Positions 43,540 to 53,784 of a stretch of DNA of 64,000 bases are shown piece after piece. The stretch covers positions 176,833,089 through 176,897,088 of the forward strand of contig NC_073305.1 in assembly GCF_027595985.1 (NCBI RefSeq), given 5' to 3'. The stretch comes from Sorex araneus. Taxonomy: Eukaryota > Chordata > Mammalia > Eulipotyphla > Soricidae. The position numbers were made by a program, and so were the translations under genes. The notes beneath the pieces are model-generated. The model saw only the letters and a list, made by a program, of their open reading frames with translations, was not told the origin of the DNA and made no database searches. How positions within the stretch are numbered: position 1 is the first letter of the stretch; every line of letters begins with the position of its first letter.

Positions 43540-44525
43540 TTGAATAGTTTACTTTAAAACAATATCCTTTTTGTATGGACAAAGAAAGACAATTGTTAAT
43601 ATGCTTTGGTAACATGGGATTTAATTGGCTTCAAATAATATTCACTCCCGGGCATGTGCTTTCTCGACTTAAGCCTCAGCTATCCTTACTTCCTAGCACC
43701 CCCAAAAGTAGGGTCCCGATGAGGGACGGGATGGACCCAGGGCAAGTGGTGAGTTATGTGCTACCCTGGCATTGAGATGGGCCTGGCCAAAGTGCCTAAT
43801 GCTTCACTATATGTTAAGAGATTTGTCATGGACATGTCATGTCATGATCCAAAAGCAACGACGAGACTAAGACCCTGCTAGGGATAGGAAAGACTAATCT
43901 GGCCTGAGCACTCTAGTCTGAGATCGAGGTGACCCCAGCAGAACAATTCTATAAGCTTAATGCATTTCTTGCTATGTCCACACAAAATGATTAATAATAT
44001 GAATACTTATATGTTAGTTGGTCAAGGAGAGGAGAAACACACCCATGGGATTCCACCCTTGGGCGAGTGTCCTGCTGAAAGAGTATCTGTCCTAGAAGGA
44101 GCATACCCTGAGGATTATAACTTTACCCCCTATTGATTGCAACCATACCTATGTGTAAGCCCCAACCCCTCATTCTTGGGGGTTTAACTAGGCTGTGAGA
44201 GTGGGCTGGGGTTGAGTCCCAGAGCTAGTTCCAGGGCCAGTCCCGGGGCCGGTCCCCGACCAGTCCCAGTGCAAGTCCCAGAGCGAGATCTGGAGAAGCT
44301 AGACCAAGATCCAGATCCAGAGGAGAAGGAGAATGAAGTAGCATGGGGGGGGGGGAGGAAGAAGCAGAGAGAGAGAGAGACGGGAGTGTATAGAGAGGAG
44401 ATTGAAATAAACTGCGATTGAGACCAACCGGCTTGGCTCCGTTTCTTCCTTCGCCTGCCTCATCATCGCCATCAACCTCCCTGGGGTGGGGAAGTGGCTG
44501 GAGACTACCGAACGCGGGTGGCAGG
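43540..44525 (+). mobile_element. LTR-like repeat, sense copy
   Basis: AAATAAACTGCGATTGAGAC near 44406 looks like a polyadenylation signal with downstream U5. The part 43540-44070 is matched in reverse at 30265-30800. Upstream boundary unclear. No internal retroviral genes seen. Confidence 0.55.
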
Positions 44526-44958
44526 AGAGTCAGTGCTGCTGCCCTGTGCCCTGTGCCCGGCGCAGTGTGGTGCCTGCTTTCTTTTTCTGTTTTGTGTTTT
44601 TACACAGAGCTAAATAGATATTTTCTAAAAAAAACTCATATGGTTGGCCAACAGGCATACAAAAGAGTGTTCATCATCACTATTTACAAGGAGAACACAT
44701 CAAAACAATGTTGAGATGTCACCTCACAATAGAGATAATAGCCTATATTTAAAAAAAAAGAATGATAATTACTGGCAGAATGTGTTGGAAAAGAATCATT
44801 TCTAACTGAAGGAGGAAACAACTATCTGTTTGACCCTCTATGGGAAATCGATTGAAGACCTCAAAATATTAAGAACAAAACTTTCAATATGACCCAGTAA
44901 TTCCATTCCTGGTCATTTATCCCAAAAAGACTAAAACATTGATTCAAAAGGATATATG

Positions 44959-45133
44959 CGGGGCTGGAGCGGTGGCTCAGCAGGCAGGGCATCTGCCTTG
45001 CACGCAGCCGACCTGGGTTTGATTCCCAGCATCCCATAGGGTCCCCTGAGCACCGCCGGGGGAAATTCTTGAGTGCAGAGCCAGGAGTGACCTCTGTGCA
45101 TCGCCGGGTGTGACCCAAAAAGAAAAAAAAAAG
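44959..45133 (+). mobile_element. SINE, young
   Basis: AAAAGGATATATGC before and after. Confidence 0.94.
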
Positions 45134-45170
45134 GATATATGCACTCCTATGCTCATCACAACACTATTTA

Positions 45171-46385
45171 CATTTGGAAGTAGGACTGCCCAATAACAAA
45201 TGAGTGGATAATGAAATTGTAAATACACACATGGAGTGCTAGTTGGCTATCAGGAAAGATGAAATCTTGCAGTTTGTTTCGACTTGAATAACATTGGAGC
45301 AATGATATGCTAAGTGAGGTGAGTCAGAAAAAAAAAGGGGGCAAATACAAGATAATATTGCTCCAAGATTTATACTTCACAGATGTGCAGGAGATTAGAC
45401 AGTTCCCAATGGCGACAAACTCTGAGATGCTATCAACAGAATTGGGAACCGAAGGTGCAAAGGGTGGTGGGGAGGAGCCAGAGCGATAGCACAGTAGTAG
45501 GGCATTTGCTTTGCACTCAGCTGACCTGGGTTCAGCATCCCATATGCTCCCCCAAGCACCGCCAGGAGTAATTCCTAAGTGCAGAGCTAGGAGTAATGCC
45601 TAAGCATTGCCAGATGTGACCCAAAAAGCAAAAAAAAAAAAAAAAAAAAAAAGTGCGGAGCATGGAGACAGGCAAAGACCCTACCTTGCAAAGCGGTCCT
45701 GAAGCGAGGCCTCTCGGAAGGAAGAATATAGGCAAAGTTGGCAAGAACAAGGTATCAGCACCAGGTGTCTAGCTTCAAGCTCCACTCGACCTTCTAGTCA
45801 CATGCACCTAAAACACAGAAACTGTCACGTATGCTTAGCATGTCATCCTAACCACAGCATCTTGCCTTGATTGGGATTGGACCGGGGCATAGCAAGCAGA
45901 GAAGGAAAGGTAACAGGCCAATGATGCTAAACTTTACATGGTTGGACCTTCCTGTCAGCCAAGACCTTCTATAAAATATGTGTGTATTTGGCAATAAAGT
46001 GAACAGCCATCAACTGCTCCTGGAGGTGTTCCTCCACTGACCCGTCATCCTTCGCCCGACGTCTGCGGGGACCTGGTGCCAACAGGCACCTTGGGGAAAA
46101 ACTGTTCCCCAACAGGAAAGGGCCTGACAATAATGTGCAGGGAAGTGACAACCTAAGTGGGGGGAAGGGTTGTAATTGCACTGCAAGTAAAAAAAAATTA
46201 TTTTATCAGTATTACTGTAGACTAATTTGGAAGTAGGACTGCCCAATAACAGATGAGTGGATAATGAAATTGTAAATACACACATGGAGTGCTACTTGGC
46301 TTATCAGGAAAGATAAAATCTTGCAGTTTGTTTCAACTTGGATAACATTGAAGCAATGGTATGCTAAGTGAGGTGAGTCAGAGGA
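45171..46385. repeat. Direct duplication of about 160 bases, 1.06 kb apart
   Basis: 45171-45332 and 46228-46383 share GGAAGTAGGACTGCCCAATA through GCTAAGTGAGGTGAGTCAG with few differences. The content resembles an old L1 3' end. Confidence 0.85.
45474..45652 (+). mobile_element. SINE with long A tail
   Basis: GGAGCCAGAGCGATAGCACA to GTGACCCAAAAAGC and about 25 A. Confidence 0.88.
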
Positions 46386-47290
46386 AATACTGGTAGCATA
46401 GGAAATACTGGTCCTGCCTCCAGAAAGGAAAAGAAATCTGTGGGATCATGCCCGTGAGTTCAAGTTCCTCCAGAAGGGAGGGTCCCCTCACTCTTCGAAC
46501 CAGGTGGCAGGCCCGTCCCTGGAAGTCAGGGCCCTGGGGAATCTGGTAAGGGAGATCCAAGCACCGCTGTGCCCAGTACTCCACTGCCCTTGCCTGACCC
46601 CTGCTCAGATTCCACAGGACCTGCTCTGTTGCTCTACCCCAGCAGGCTCCCAGCCCAGGGTGAGCTGGACTCAGGGACCTATGCAGACTGAAGCCATTTC
46701 CCAACACCTTTATGTTTGTTGTGGCTGTCTCCAGGAGGTGATGGCCCTGCCCTGTAATCCTGCTCTTTAGAAAGAGGTGAAGAACTCCCATCAGCTCCCA
46801 GCTACCCCCAATTTTTCCCAAAGGGTTCTTTGATTAGCGAAAGGACTGAGCTCATTGGAATAGAAACAACCACACACACCCACACACACACCCCCCCCAC
46901 ACACACCACACACACACACACTCACACACACCCACACCCACCCACACCCACACACGCGCACACACACAGAGTTTTCATTTTAAGTTTTTAAATCAAAACT
47001 GGGTTAGAGTCGAGACAGCCAACAGCTTCTCCAGCCCCTTTCAGGAAAGCTTGCATGTGTTCTCCTGAGGAAAAGTCCGAATCATTGAAGAGATGCGTGT
47101 AAAAGAGACAGTGAGATGGGGTTCCAAGAGTGCAAGTGGGTGAGGAATGAAAAAACAGCACCTATGGCCCAGCGAGGCTCACAAAGAGCCTTTCAGAAAG
47201 AGTAGGTGGGGAGGGAAACGCTCCTCAGGGCTGGGAAGGGCCCGCATCATTTTCGGCACCCAGCCCGACCCAGGCTTGTCCCTGGCATGC
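46385..47290. other. Upstream of the RAET1/ULBP pseudogene, no gene recognised
   Basis: A CA-rich microsatellite, then moderate GC. There is no island comparable with the one upstream of the intact gene. Confidence 0.5.
46868..46970. repeat. Imperfect CA microsatellite with C runs
   Basis: (CA)n interrupted by CCCACACCC and CCCCCCCC. Confidence 0.95.
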
Positions 47291-47293
47291 CCC

Positions 47294-47354
47294 GTGGCCG
47301 GTACTGCAGGCCCCTGGCTCCTGCTTTCGTGGCTGATGGTCTCTGCGGTGGGTG
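47294..47354 (+). pseudogene. Exon 1 remnant of RAET1/ULBP pseudogene (signal peptide, start lost)
   Basis: The frame reads VAGTAGPWLLLSWLMVSAVG and ends in phase 1 at GTGAGT, parallel to MAGPGAALWLLL in the intact gene. The start codon position is GTG. The paralogy is weak at base level, so this is the least certain exon. Confidence 0.55.
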
Positions 47355-47939
47355 GTGAGTCCTGGGCTAGAATCGGGTGGAGAGGAGGGCTGGAAGGAGC
47401 CCGGGGCGGGTGGAGGGCGCTGGGGCATCTGATGCTCTCTGAACCTGGCAGCCTGTAACTGCCACCGCCCCCTGGAGTCCTCTTCGGGAGCAAAGGGTGG
47501 GACGACAGCACCAAGGCCAGGCAAGGAGAAGCCGCGGGAGGGAGAGACTGGAAATGCTGCAGGAGCCCCCGGGGCTCAGGACCAGTGGCGCTGGGCCAGA
47601 GACCCTCAGACACACCTACACCAGAGTGCTCCCACCCACTCGCTTGCAGACTTGCTGGGGGCCGGGCAGGGGTGGGGCGGCAGCAGAGTGAGATCTATGG
47701 CAAATCTCCAGTGTGTATATAGTTCCCGCTCTCTACCCCTCTTCACCTGGGCCACTTCCCAAGTGGCAGCTGCAAGGTGCTGGTGCTTCCTTCTTTAGCT
47801 CGTCTTCTGGCCCCTGCGGACACCATAAAGGCCCCTGGCCCCGTTATTGTTTATTTATATCTTTTCCTTTCTATTTTACTGTGAGATAGACCTGTCCCCA
47901 GGTTGCTTCCCATCACTCCCACTCCATCCCCCAGGCACT

Positions 47940-48330
47940 CTCCTCCTCCTCCTCCTCCTCCTCCTCCTCCTCCTCCTCCTCCTCCTCCTCCTCTCCTCCT
48001 CCTCCTCCTCCTCGTCCTTCTTCTCCTCCTCCTCCTTCTCCTTCTTTCTTCTTCTTTTGTTTCTTCTTCTGTTTTTTCTTCTTGGGTCACACCTGGCAAT
48101 GCTCAGGGGTTACTCCTGGCTCTGCACTCAGGAATTACTCCTGGTAATGCTCAGGGGACCATATGGGATGCTGGGAATTGAACCTGGGTCGGCCACATGC
48201 AAGGCAAATGCCTTACCCGCTGTGCTATCAGTCCAGCCCTCCTCCTCCTCCTTCTTTTCCTTCTCCTCCTCCTCCTCCTCCTTCTCCTCCTCCTCCTGCT
48301 TCTTATCTCTCTCTCTCTCCTTTTGTGGCC
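47940..48330. repeat. CTC/CTT microsatellite split by a SINE
   Basis: (CTC)n at 47940-48020 with CTT variants to 48080, the SINE, then CTC/CTT again at 48238-48305 and a CT run. Confidence 0.97.
48062..48240 (-). mobile_element. SINE, antisense, inside the CTC/CTT microsatellite
   Basis: CTTCTTGGGTCACACCTGGC to CTATCAGTCCAGCCC, with CTCCTCCTC on both sides. Confidence 0.92.
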
Positions 48331-48711
48331 CTGTTATTGTTATTTGTTGTTTTAAACACTTGATACTATGGCCTGATCCCCTCCCCCAACCCCAATATTT
48401 TCCATTTATGCTATGACACTAAAAAAAAAAAATTCTTCACAAGGAAGTATATCATCTTCCCTGATGACACAACAACCAAAACCTAATGATGTGGGACCTG
48501 GGTGAGAGCTAAGTAAGGAGGACTTGCAGCATCGTCAGGTTGGGCAGCTGCTTGGGTGGTTGCTTGCCTGTCTGGGCAGCTTCTATGTTCCCTGTGGGCC
48601 GTTTTCATGGACTGTTGGGTTGGTCTGATCTAAGGACTGGGGTGCGGCTGACAAGCTCTGCACAAGTCCCGCTCTGTGGCCTGGAGAAAAAGAAAAGGGT
48701 ATAGTATAGGA

Positions 48712-48962
48712 TGGACTGTCACTGTCACTGTCATCCCGTTGCTCATCGATTTGTTTGAGCGGGCACCAGCAATGTCTCTCATTGAGAGACTCATTGTTAC
48801 TGTTTTTGGCATATCCAATATGCACGGGTAGCTTGCCAGGCTCTGCCATGCGGGCTCTATACTCTTGATAGCTTGCTGGGCTCTCTGAGAGGGGCGGAGG
48901 AATCGAACTCCGGTCTGCCGCTTGAAAGGCAAACACACAACCGCTGTGCTATCACTCCAGTA
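48712..48962 (-). mobile_element. SINE with RTE tail, antisense
   Basis: Full structure; the reverse frame still reads WCPLKQIDEQRDD, the RTE C-terminal codons. Confidence 0.88.
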
Positions 48963-49125
48963 TAGTATAGGGTAAGGCACTTGTCTTGTACACAACAGAC
49001 TCAGATTCAGTCCTCACCACCATATATAGTTCCCAAAGCACCACCAGGACTGATCCCTGAGCACAAAGCCAGGGGAAGTCCTGAGCACAGCTTGGTGTGT
49101 CCCAAACTCCCACCCCACCCTCCCA
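48963..49125 (+). mobile_element. SINE, old, head abutting an antisense SINE
   Basis: AGGGTAAGGCACTTGTCTTG and GAGCACAGCTTGGTGTGTCC. Confidence 0.65.
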
Positions 49126-49234
49126 AAGAGAAATCAGACTTGTATGTGATCCACTGTTCTGGTTGTCTCTATGTGAAATATTTCAGTAAAGCATTATTTG
49201 TATTGATTACCAGTTTGTTTTTCTTCTTGGATCA

Positions 49235-49320
49235 CTTGTCACATGTCATCCCGTTGATCTTTGATTTGCTCGTGCGGGCACCAGTAATGTCTCCATTCAT
49301 CCCTGTTGTGTGCTAGTGTA
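49235..49320 (-). mobile_element. Antisense RTE-tail fragment
   Basis: CATCCCGTTGATCTTTGATT and GCGGGCACCAGTAATGTCTC are the reversed RTE/SINE end. Confidence 0.65.
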
Positions 49321-49434
49321 GCCCAATGGCATCTGCTTGAACACGGAGCAGATCTTCTAGGATGGGAATGTTTATTGCCTAACATGGCCTGTAAGTGAAG
49401 TCTGACTGGAATTCTAACCTGTTACTCATCAAGA

Positions 49435-49682
49435 GGGCTGGAGTGATAGTACATCGGGCAGGGAGTTTGCCTTGCACGTGGGGACGACTTCTCCGTCCCT
49501 CTCAGAGATCCCAGCAAGCTATCAAGAGTATCCTGCTCACATGGCAGAGCCTGGCAAGCTACCCATAGCATTTTCAATATGCCAAAAACAGTAACAACAA
49601 GTCTCACAATGGAGACGTTACCAGTGCCCGCTCGAGTAAATCAATGAGCTGGACGGCACTGCTACAGTGCCACTCATCCAGA
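49435..49682 (+). mobile_element. SINE with RTE tail
   Basis: Head, AAGAGTATCCTGCTCACATGG, CAATATGCCAAAAACAGTAA and the CGCTCGAGTAAATCAATGA end are all present. Confidence 0.85.
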
Positions 49683-50638
49683 ACTTGCCACTTTCATTCT
49701 AAATTACACGATGCCTTTCAGGCTTAACCTTGTAGTAGCAAATGCGAGATTTCTTTGTTCTTATAGGTTACTAATGCTTACATATATATCAAAATCAGTG
49801 ACAAAAATATGGTATTGATGAACAAAATTATAACAGCCTGTCATGATCAAGTGTCCACAACACCCCACTGGTGTCTCTATGTCAATTCTAGTATTGTTAT
49901 CCCCTCCAATCCCTCTTCCAATACATAACACATTTTCTTTATCCAAACATCTTTCATTGGCACTTGGATTATTTCCATATCCTGACCCTTGTAATTGCTA
50001 CTATATGAATATAAGAATGTATGTGTTCCTTCTATTAGTGTTTCCATACTCTTTGCATAGATATTTAAGTCTAGAATTGCTGAATCACAGGGTACATCTG
50101 TTTTCATCGTTTTGGGAACCATCCACACTGAGTTCCAAAGGATCAGCACTGACCTGATTATCACCTCAGTGCTATCCAGTGGACGTGGGCAGAGGCAACA
50201 TCAGAAACTTAGAACCTGTTAATTTTAATGGCATGTGGCAAAGACCCATATCCCAAATGAGCATATCAAGGCACAGTATAATCAAAATGATAAAATCAAA
50301 GACAAGAGAGAATGCTAAAATCAATGATAAAATATACATCATTGAAAGAAATAGAAATAAGACTACAATGAGTTTTCATAAGAGAAGATCTAAAGGTCAG
50401 AGAGTGACTGTCATGATATAGTGAAGAGCTGAATAGAAAAGACCTCGAACCAAGAGCTCTACTGAACTAGGAGATCATCATGCATACTGGAGAGAGTGAC
50501 AAAGAGTTTTGCAGACTGAAAGAGTTAAGGGAATGCATAATCACTAAATCAGTCTTGCAGGAAACCCTGTAGGAACATTTACAAAAGGAAACTAAATTGT
50601 ACTTGGAAGCAGTAACACTTAAAAAAATGTAATTGTTG

Positions 50639-50810
50639 GTACTGAGAGATGAAAGAGGTTAAGGTACTTACCTTGTGTGCAGCCAACATGGACTCAATTC
50701 CCAGTACCTTCTGGTTCCCTGAGAACCCCTGGGGTTGATCCCTGAACAGAGAAGTATGATTAGCCCCTGAGAATCATTGGGTATGACTCCAAAACTAAAA
50801 AAAGAAACAA
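50639..50810 (+). mobile_element. SINE, old, shared by both duplication arms
   Basis: Reverse counterpart of 15120-15300. Confidence 0.75.
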
Positions 50811-50888
50811 TAATACATAGTATGGTGACCAGGGAAATGTCTCAATAGTAGAGCACTTGCCTTGCTAACCTGAGTTTTCCCTTCACAG

Positions 50889-51150
50889 ATGCTTGCTCTC
50901 TCCACTATACCTTCACCATACCACTTGAGCCCAGTGTTGGGCAACCGTGGTGTGATGTTCAAGATCAGTTGGATGCAGATACTTTTCTTTTCTACGACTG
51001 TGAAATGACAATGTCAAAAAATGAGTGTCCTGGGGAAGATGGTGTCTTACACAGAGCTCTGGGAAGAACAGATTGCAATGTTGAGTGATGCAGGGGACTT
51101 GCTCAAGCAACAACTTCTTGACGTGAAAAAGGAAAATTTGATGAACATGG
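50889..51150 (+). pseudogene. Exon 2 remnant of RAET1/ULBP pseudogene (alpha1)
   Basis: The first part reads YTFTIPLEPSVGQPWCDVQ and FLFYDC in the proper frame. After 51001 the sequence is short of single bases near 51002 and near 51015-51022. The later part, TELWEEQIAMLSDAG...LLDVKKENL, is therefore in another frame. The length is 262 bp against 264 bp in the intact copy. The donor GTAAGT is conserved. Confidence 0.9.
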
Positions 51151-51199
51151 GTAAGTTGGAGAATTTCAAGTCTAGAAGAAAGAAGATTCTAAGGATAAA

Positions 51200-51300
51200 C
51201 CCTATACATATACATATATATATACACACACATAGTGTTTATACACACATATATACATGTTTGAAATATGTATATATACATACATGTTTAAAATATGATA
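51200..51300. repeat. TA/CA-rich tract in pseudogene intron 2
   Basis: Repeated ATACATATATATATACACAC-type sequence. A similar one lies at 51700-51800. Confidence 0.85.
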
Positions 51301-51303
51301 TCT

Positions 51304-51470
51304 GTTGGACAAGAGAGATAGTACAGCCAGTAAAACTTGCCTTGCATGTGGCCAACCAAAACCCTATCCCTGACACCCCATATTTTCTCCCAGGCCTACC
51401 AGGAGTGATCCCTGAATGCACAGCCTAGAACAATCCCTGAGCACCACTGGTTATGACACCCAAAACAACA
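51304..51470 (+). mobile_element. SINE, old
   Basis: GGACAAGAGAGATAGTACAG and AGGAGTGATCCCTGAATGCA. Lies in intron 2 of the pseudogene. Confidence 0.75.
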
Positions 51471-51504
51471 AATATCTATCTGTATTTGTCTATATTTATC
51501 TATC

Positions 51505-51690
51505 TAGGGCTGGAACGATAGCACAGCAGGTAGGGCTTTGCCTTGCACGCGGCAACCCAGGTTCAATTCCCAGCATCCCATATGGTCCCCTGAGCACCAC
51601 CAGGAGTAATTCCTGAGTGCATGAGCTAGGAGTAACTCTCGTGCATAGTGGTGTGACCCAAAAAGCAAAAAAAAAAAAAAAAAAAAGAAA
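51505..51690 (+). mobile_element. SINE with long A tail
   Basis: GGGCTGGAACGATAGCACAG to GTGTGACCCAAAAAGC; intron 2 of the pseudogene. Confidence 0.9.
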
Positions 51691-52082
51691 ATTATATCTA
51701 TCTACACACACATATATATACAAACACGTGTATAAAATGTATATATATTTATGTGCACTTATGTATATGTATTATGTATATTATATATACACATATATCT
51801 ATAGTATCTGTACTCATTTAGAGAGAAAACCATCTTGGTTATGCAAGGCATAAAGGAGGAAGGGTCAGGAATAAGCACCTTTTGGCAGTGGGATAACATT
51901 GGATCATTGTTGGTGGGAATGACAAAGATTATACATATCAAGGTACAAATTAAGCCTCTTAAATCTATAATATTGACATATAATGAGGATTTGTGATACT
52001 TTTAAATTTCAAAAAAGGTAGCTCAAAGGAGATGACTGAAGCGAAGCATTTATAAAACCAGTGTCTGTCTTCTTCTCCTCAG

Positions 52083-52349
52083 GGGCAGGCTCTGTCTGCC
52101 TGCAGGTAATGTTGACATGTCAGAGAAAACCCGATGGAGACATCTGTGGATTCTGGGAGTTTGGCCTTAATGGACACATATTCCTCCTCTGCCCAGAAAA
52201 TGAAAAATGGGAAATGGTTCATCCCAAAACCAAATTTCTGAAAGGAAAGTGGGAGAAAGATGGTGAGATGATCCCGTTCTTAAAGATGATGTCCATGGGA
52301 GACTGTAAGAAGTGGCTCAAGGCGTTTGGGGAGCACAGGGACAGAAACG
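52083..52349 (+). pseudogene. Exon 3 remnant of RAET1/ULBP pseudogene (alpha2, still open)
   Basis: It is 267 bp with intact acceptor and a GTAACT donor. It encodes VCLQVMLTCQRKPDG, FWEFGLNG, CPENEKW, KWEKDGEMIPF and SMGDCKKWLKAFGEH. It is one codon shorter than the paralogue and has an extra cysteine (CPENEKW). Without the other lesions it would fold as an alpha2 domain. Confidence 0.93.
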
Positions 52350-52409
52350 GTAACTACTGGAGAAGGAAGAAGCAGTAGTTCTCTTGAGATGAGATTCACC
52401 TTTGCCCTC

Positions 52410-52412
52410 AGG

Positions 52413-52451
<39 letters not shown>

Positions 52452-52452
52452 C
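52410..52452. repeat. TG microsatellite after pseudogene exon 3
   Basis: Longer than its counterpart at 13493-13522. Confidence 0.95.
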
Positions 52453-52904
52453 TTTTTAGAGAATTATGGCCATAGTTGTGCTCTACCACATTCCTTTCCC
52501 AAATTCTAACATCTCTTCCTCATCTCTCATATTTCTGTCTCTCACTATAGATACCATACTGACCACAACTTGAGGCTTCATTCTATTTCCTGACATTTCT
52601 TCTTACTGTTCCTACTTCTTAGTCACACTTTTATCTATCCTGGTCTATTTCTGGGAATCTCTCCATTCCACCTCAACTGTCAACTCCTGAGAGAACTTCT
52701 TTACTCACCTTCATGTGTCTTTTTTTCGTCGGTTCAATGAAGAGCGACAGCTGGACATAGTCCCCTGGAGGTGGGACACATTCCATCTTCCCCTTCCTTT
52801 CTTAGCATCTCAAGGAGATGCACAGAGCAGGTTAGATTATGTCTTCATTGTGGCAGTGACAGTTATCGGGTGTAGTAAGTGTGAATAAAATGGCATAATC
52901 CTAA

Positions 52905-53094
52905 ATTATTAGCAAGGAAGTTCACTGTTGTCGTCATTTCAGAATGACCAAACACAAGTTCATCTCTCCTCACTCGGCACTCTTATCGAATCAAGATTCT
53001 CATTTTTGCCATCATCTTTACCGATGTCTTCTTTTCAATTTTGTTATGCTGCTGTTGGAAGAAAGAAGACACTGGTGGTGGGATTGGTGTTTAA
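52905..53094 (+). pseudogene. Exon 4 remnant of RAET1/ULBP pseudogene (membrane helix and tail)
   Basis: From about 52965 the frame reads RHSYRIKILIFAIIFTDVFF, then SILLCCCWKKE and DTGGGIGV with TAA at 53092. It aligns with the intact exon 4, but the stretch holding the acceptor and the start of the stalk is deleted, and TGA interrupts at 52945. AATAAA follows at 53122 and 53148. The last residues come from sequence matching a local retroelement 3' end. Confidence 0.75.
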
Positions 53095-53169
53095 ATGTAA
53101 TATGTCTAAAACTCAACTATCAATAAATTTATAAATCACAGTTCTTTAATAAAATAAACAAATGAAAAA

Positions 53170-53330
53170 ATTTTTTTTTGTTTTGCTTTTTGGGTCACAC
53201 ATGGCGATGCACAGGGATTACTCCTGGCTCTTCACTCAGGAATTACCCCTGGCGGTGCTCAGGGGACCATATGGGATGCTGGGATTAGAACCCGGGTCGG
53301 CCACGTGCAAGGCAAACACCCAACCCGCTA
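53170..53330 (-). mobile_element. SINE, antisense, head lost
   Basis: TTTGCTTTTTGGGTCACACA to CACCCAACCCGC, joined directly to the next repeat. Confidence 0.88.
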
Positions 53331-53760
53331 TTTATTTATTTATTCATTTATTTACTTTTAAATTTTTATTGAATCACCATATGGAAAGTTACAAAGTTCT
53401 CAGGTTTATGTCTCAGTTGTACAGTATTCAAACACCCATCCATTCACCAGTGCCCATATTCCACCACCAAAAAATCCCTGTATACCCCCCGCCCCCATCC
53501 CCAACCGTATAACTGATGAATTTCACTTCATTTTCTCTTTACCTTGATTACGTTCCATATTTCAACACAAAACTCACTATTGTTGTTGGAGTTTCCCCCC
53601 AAGAAAGACAGCCCTACTACCAAGGAAGCATTTGATAATTAGTTTTCCATTAAAAGATTGCGGCCGCGCGGTTCAGAGTTGTCCCAGTCCCGCATCCCAG
53701 AGCCATGTTAGTTGCTGCTCAGTGTCGCCAGGGCTCCATCTGGAGAGGGTGTGGTTAAAT
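53330..53760 (-). mobile_element. Antisense composite element
   Basis: Close to 6830-7190 over the tail, including GAGTTTCCCCCCAA and GAAGCATTTGATAATTAGTT; GCGGCCGC near 53661. Confidence 0.6.
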
Positions 53761-53784
53761 GATCATTTAAACAACCAAAGGTGT

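Larger units (their letters stand above)
47294..53094 (+). pseudogene. RAET1/ULBP-family pseudogene, inverted paralogue of the minus-strand gene
   Basis: Exon remnants lie at 47294-47354 (signal peptide), 50889-51150 (alpha1), 52083-52349 (alpha2) and about 52905-53094 (stalk, membrane helix, tail), with the exon order and phases of the intact gene. Lesions seen directly: GTG where the paralogue has the start ATG; two 1-base deletions in alpha1 leading to TGA at 51086; no usable acceptor where exon 4 should begin; and TGA at 52945. Alpha2 itself is open and keeps both cysteines and MGDCKKWL. By eye about 65 of 90 alpha2 residues agree with the intact copy. Sequencing error could explain one lesion but hardly all of them. 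Confidence 0.85.
49850..53160 (+). repeat. Arm B of the inverted segmental duplication (pseudogene side)
   Basis: Reverse-orientation counterpart of 12.7-16.5 kb. A CA-type microsatellite follows exon 3 in both arms (13496-13520 and 52414-52450). Arm B has its own SINE insertions at 51304-51470 and 51505-51685. Confidence 0.85.

Noticed and set aside
47847..48416. 189-codon frame rich in Leu and Ser
   Set aside because: Translation of the CTC/CTT microsatellite and an antisense SINE.
48712..49125. Functional tRNA genes from strong A and B boxes
   Set aside because: The boxes belong to SINE heads; no cloverleaf with an intact acceptor stem and 3' end follows.
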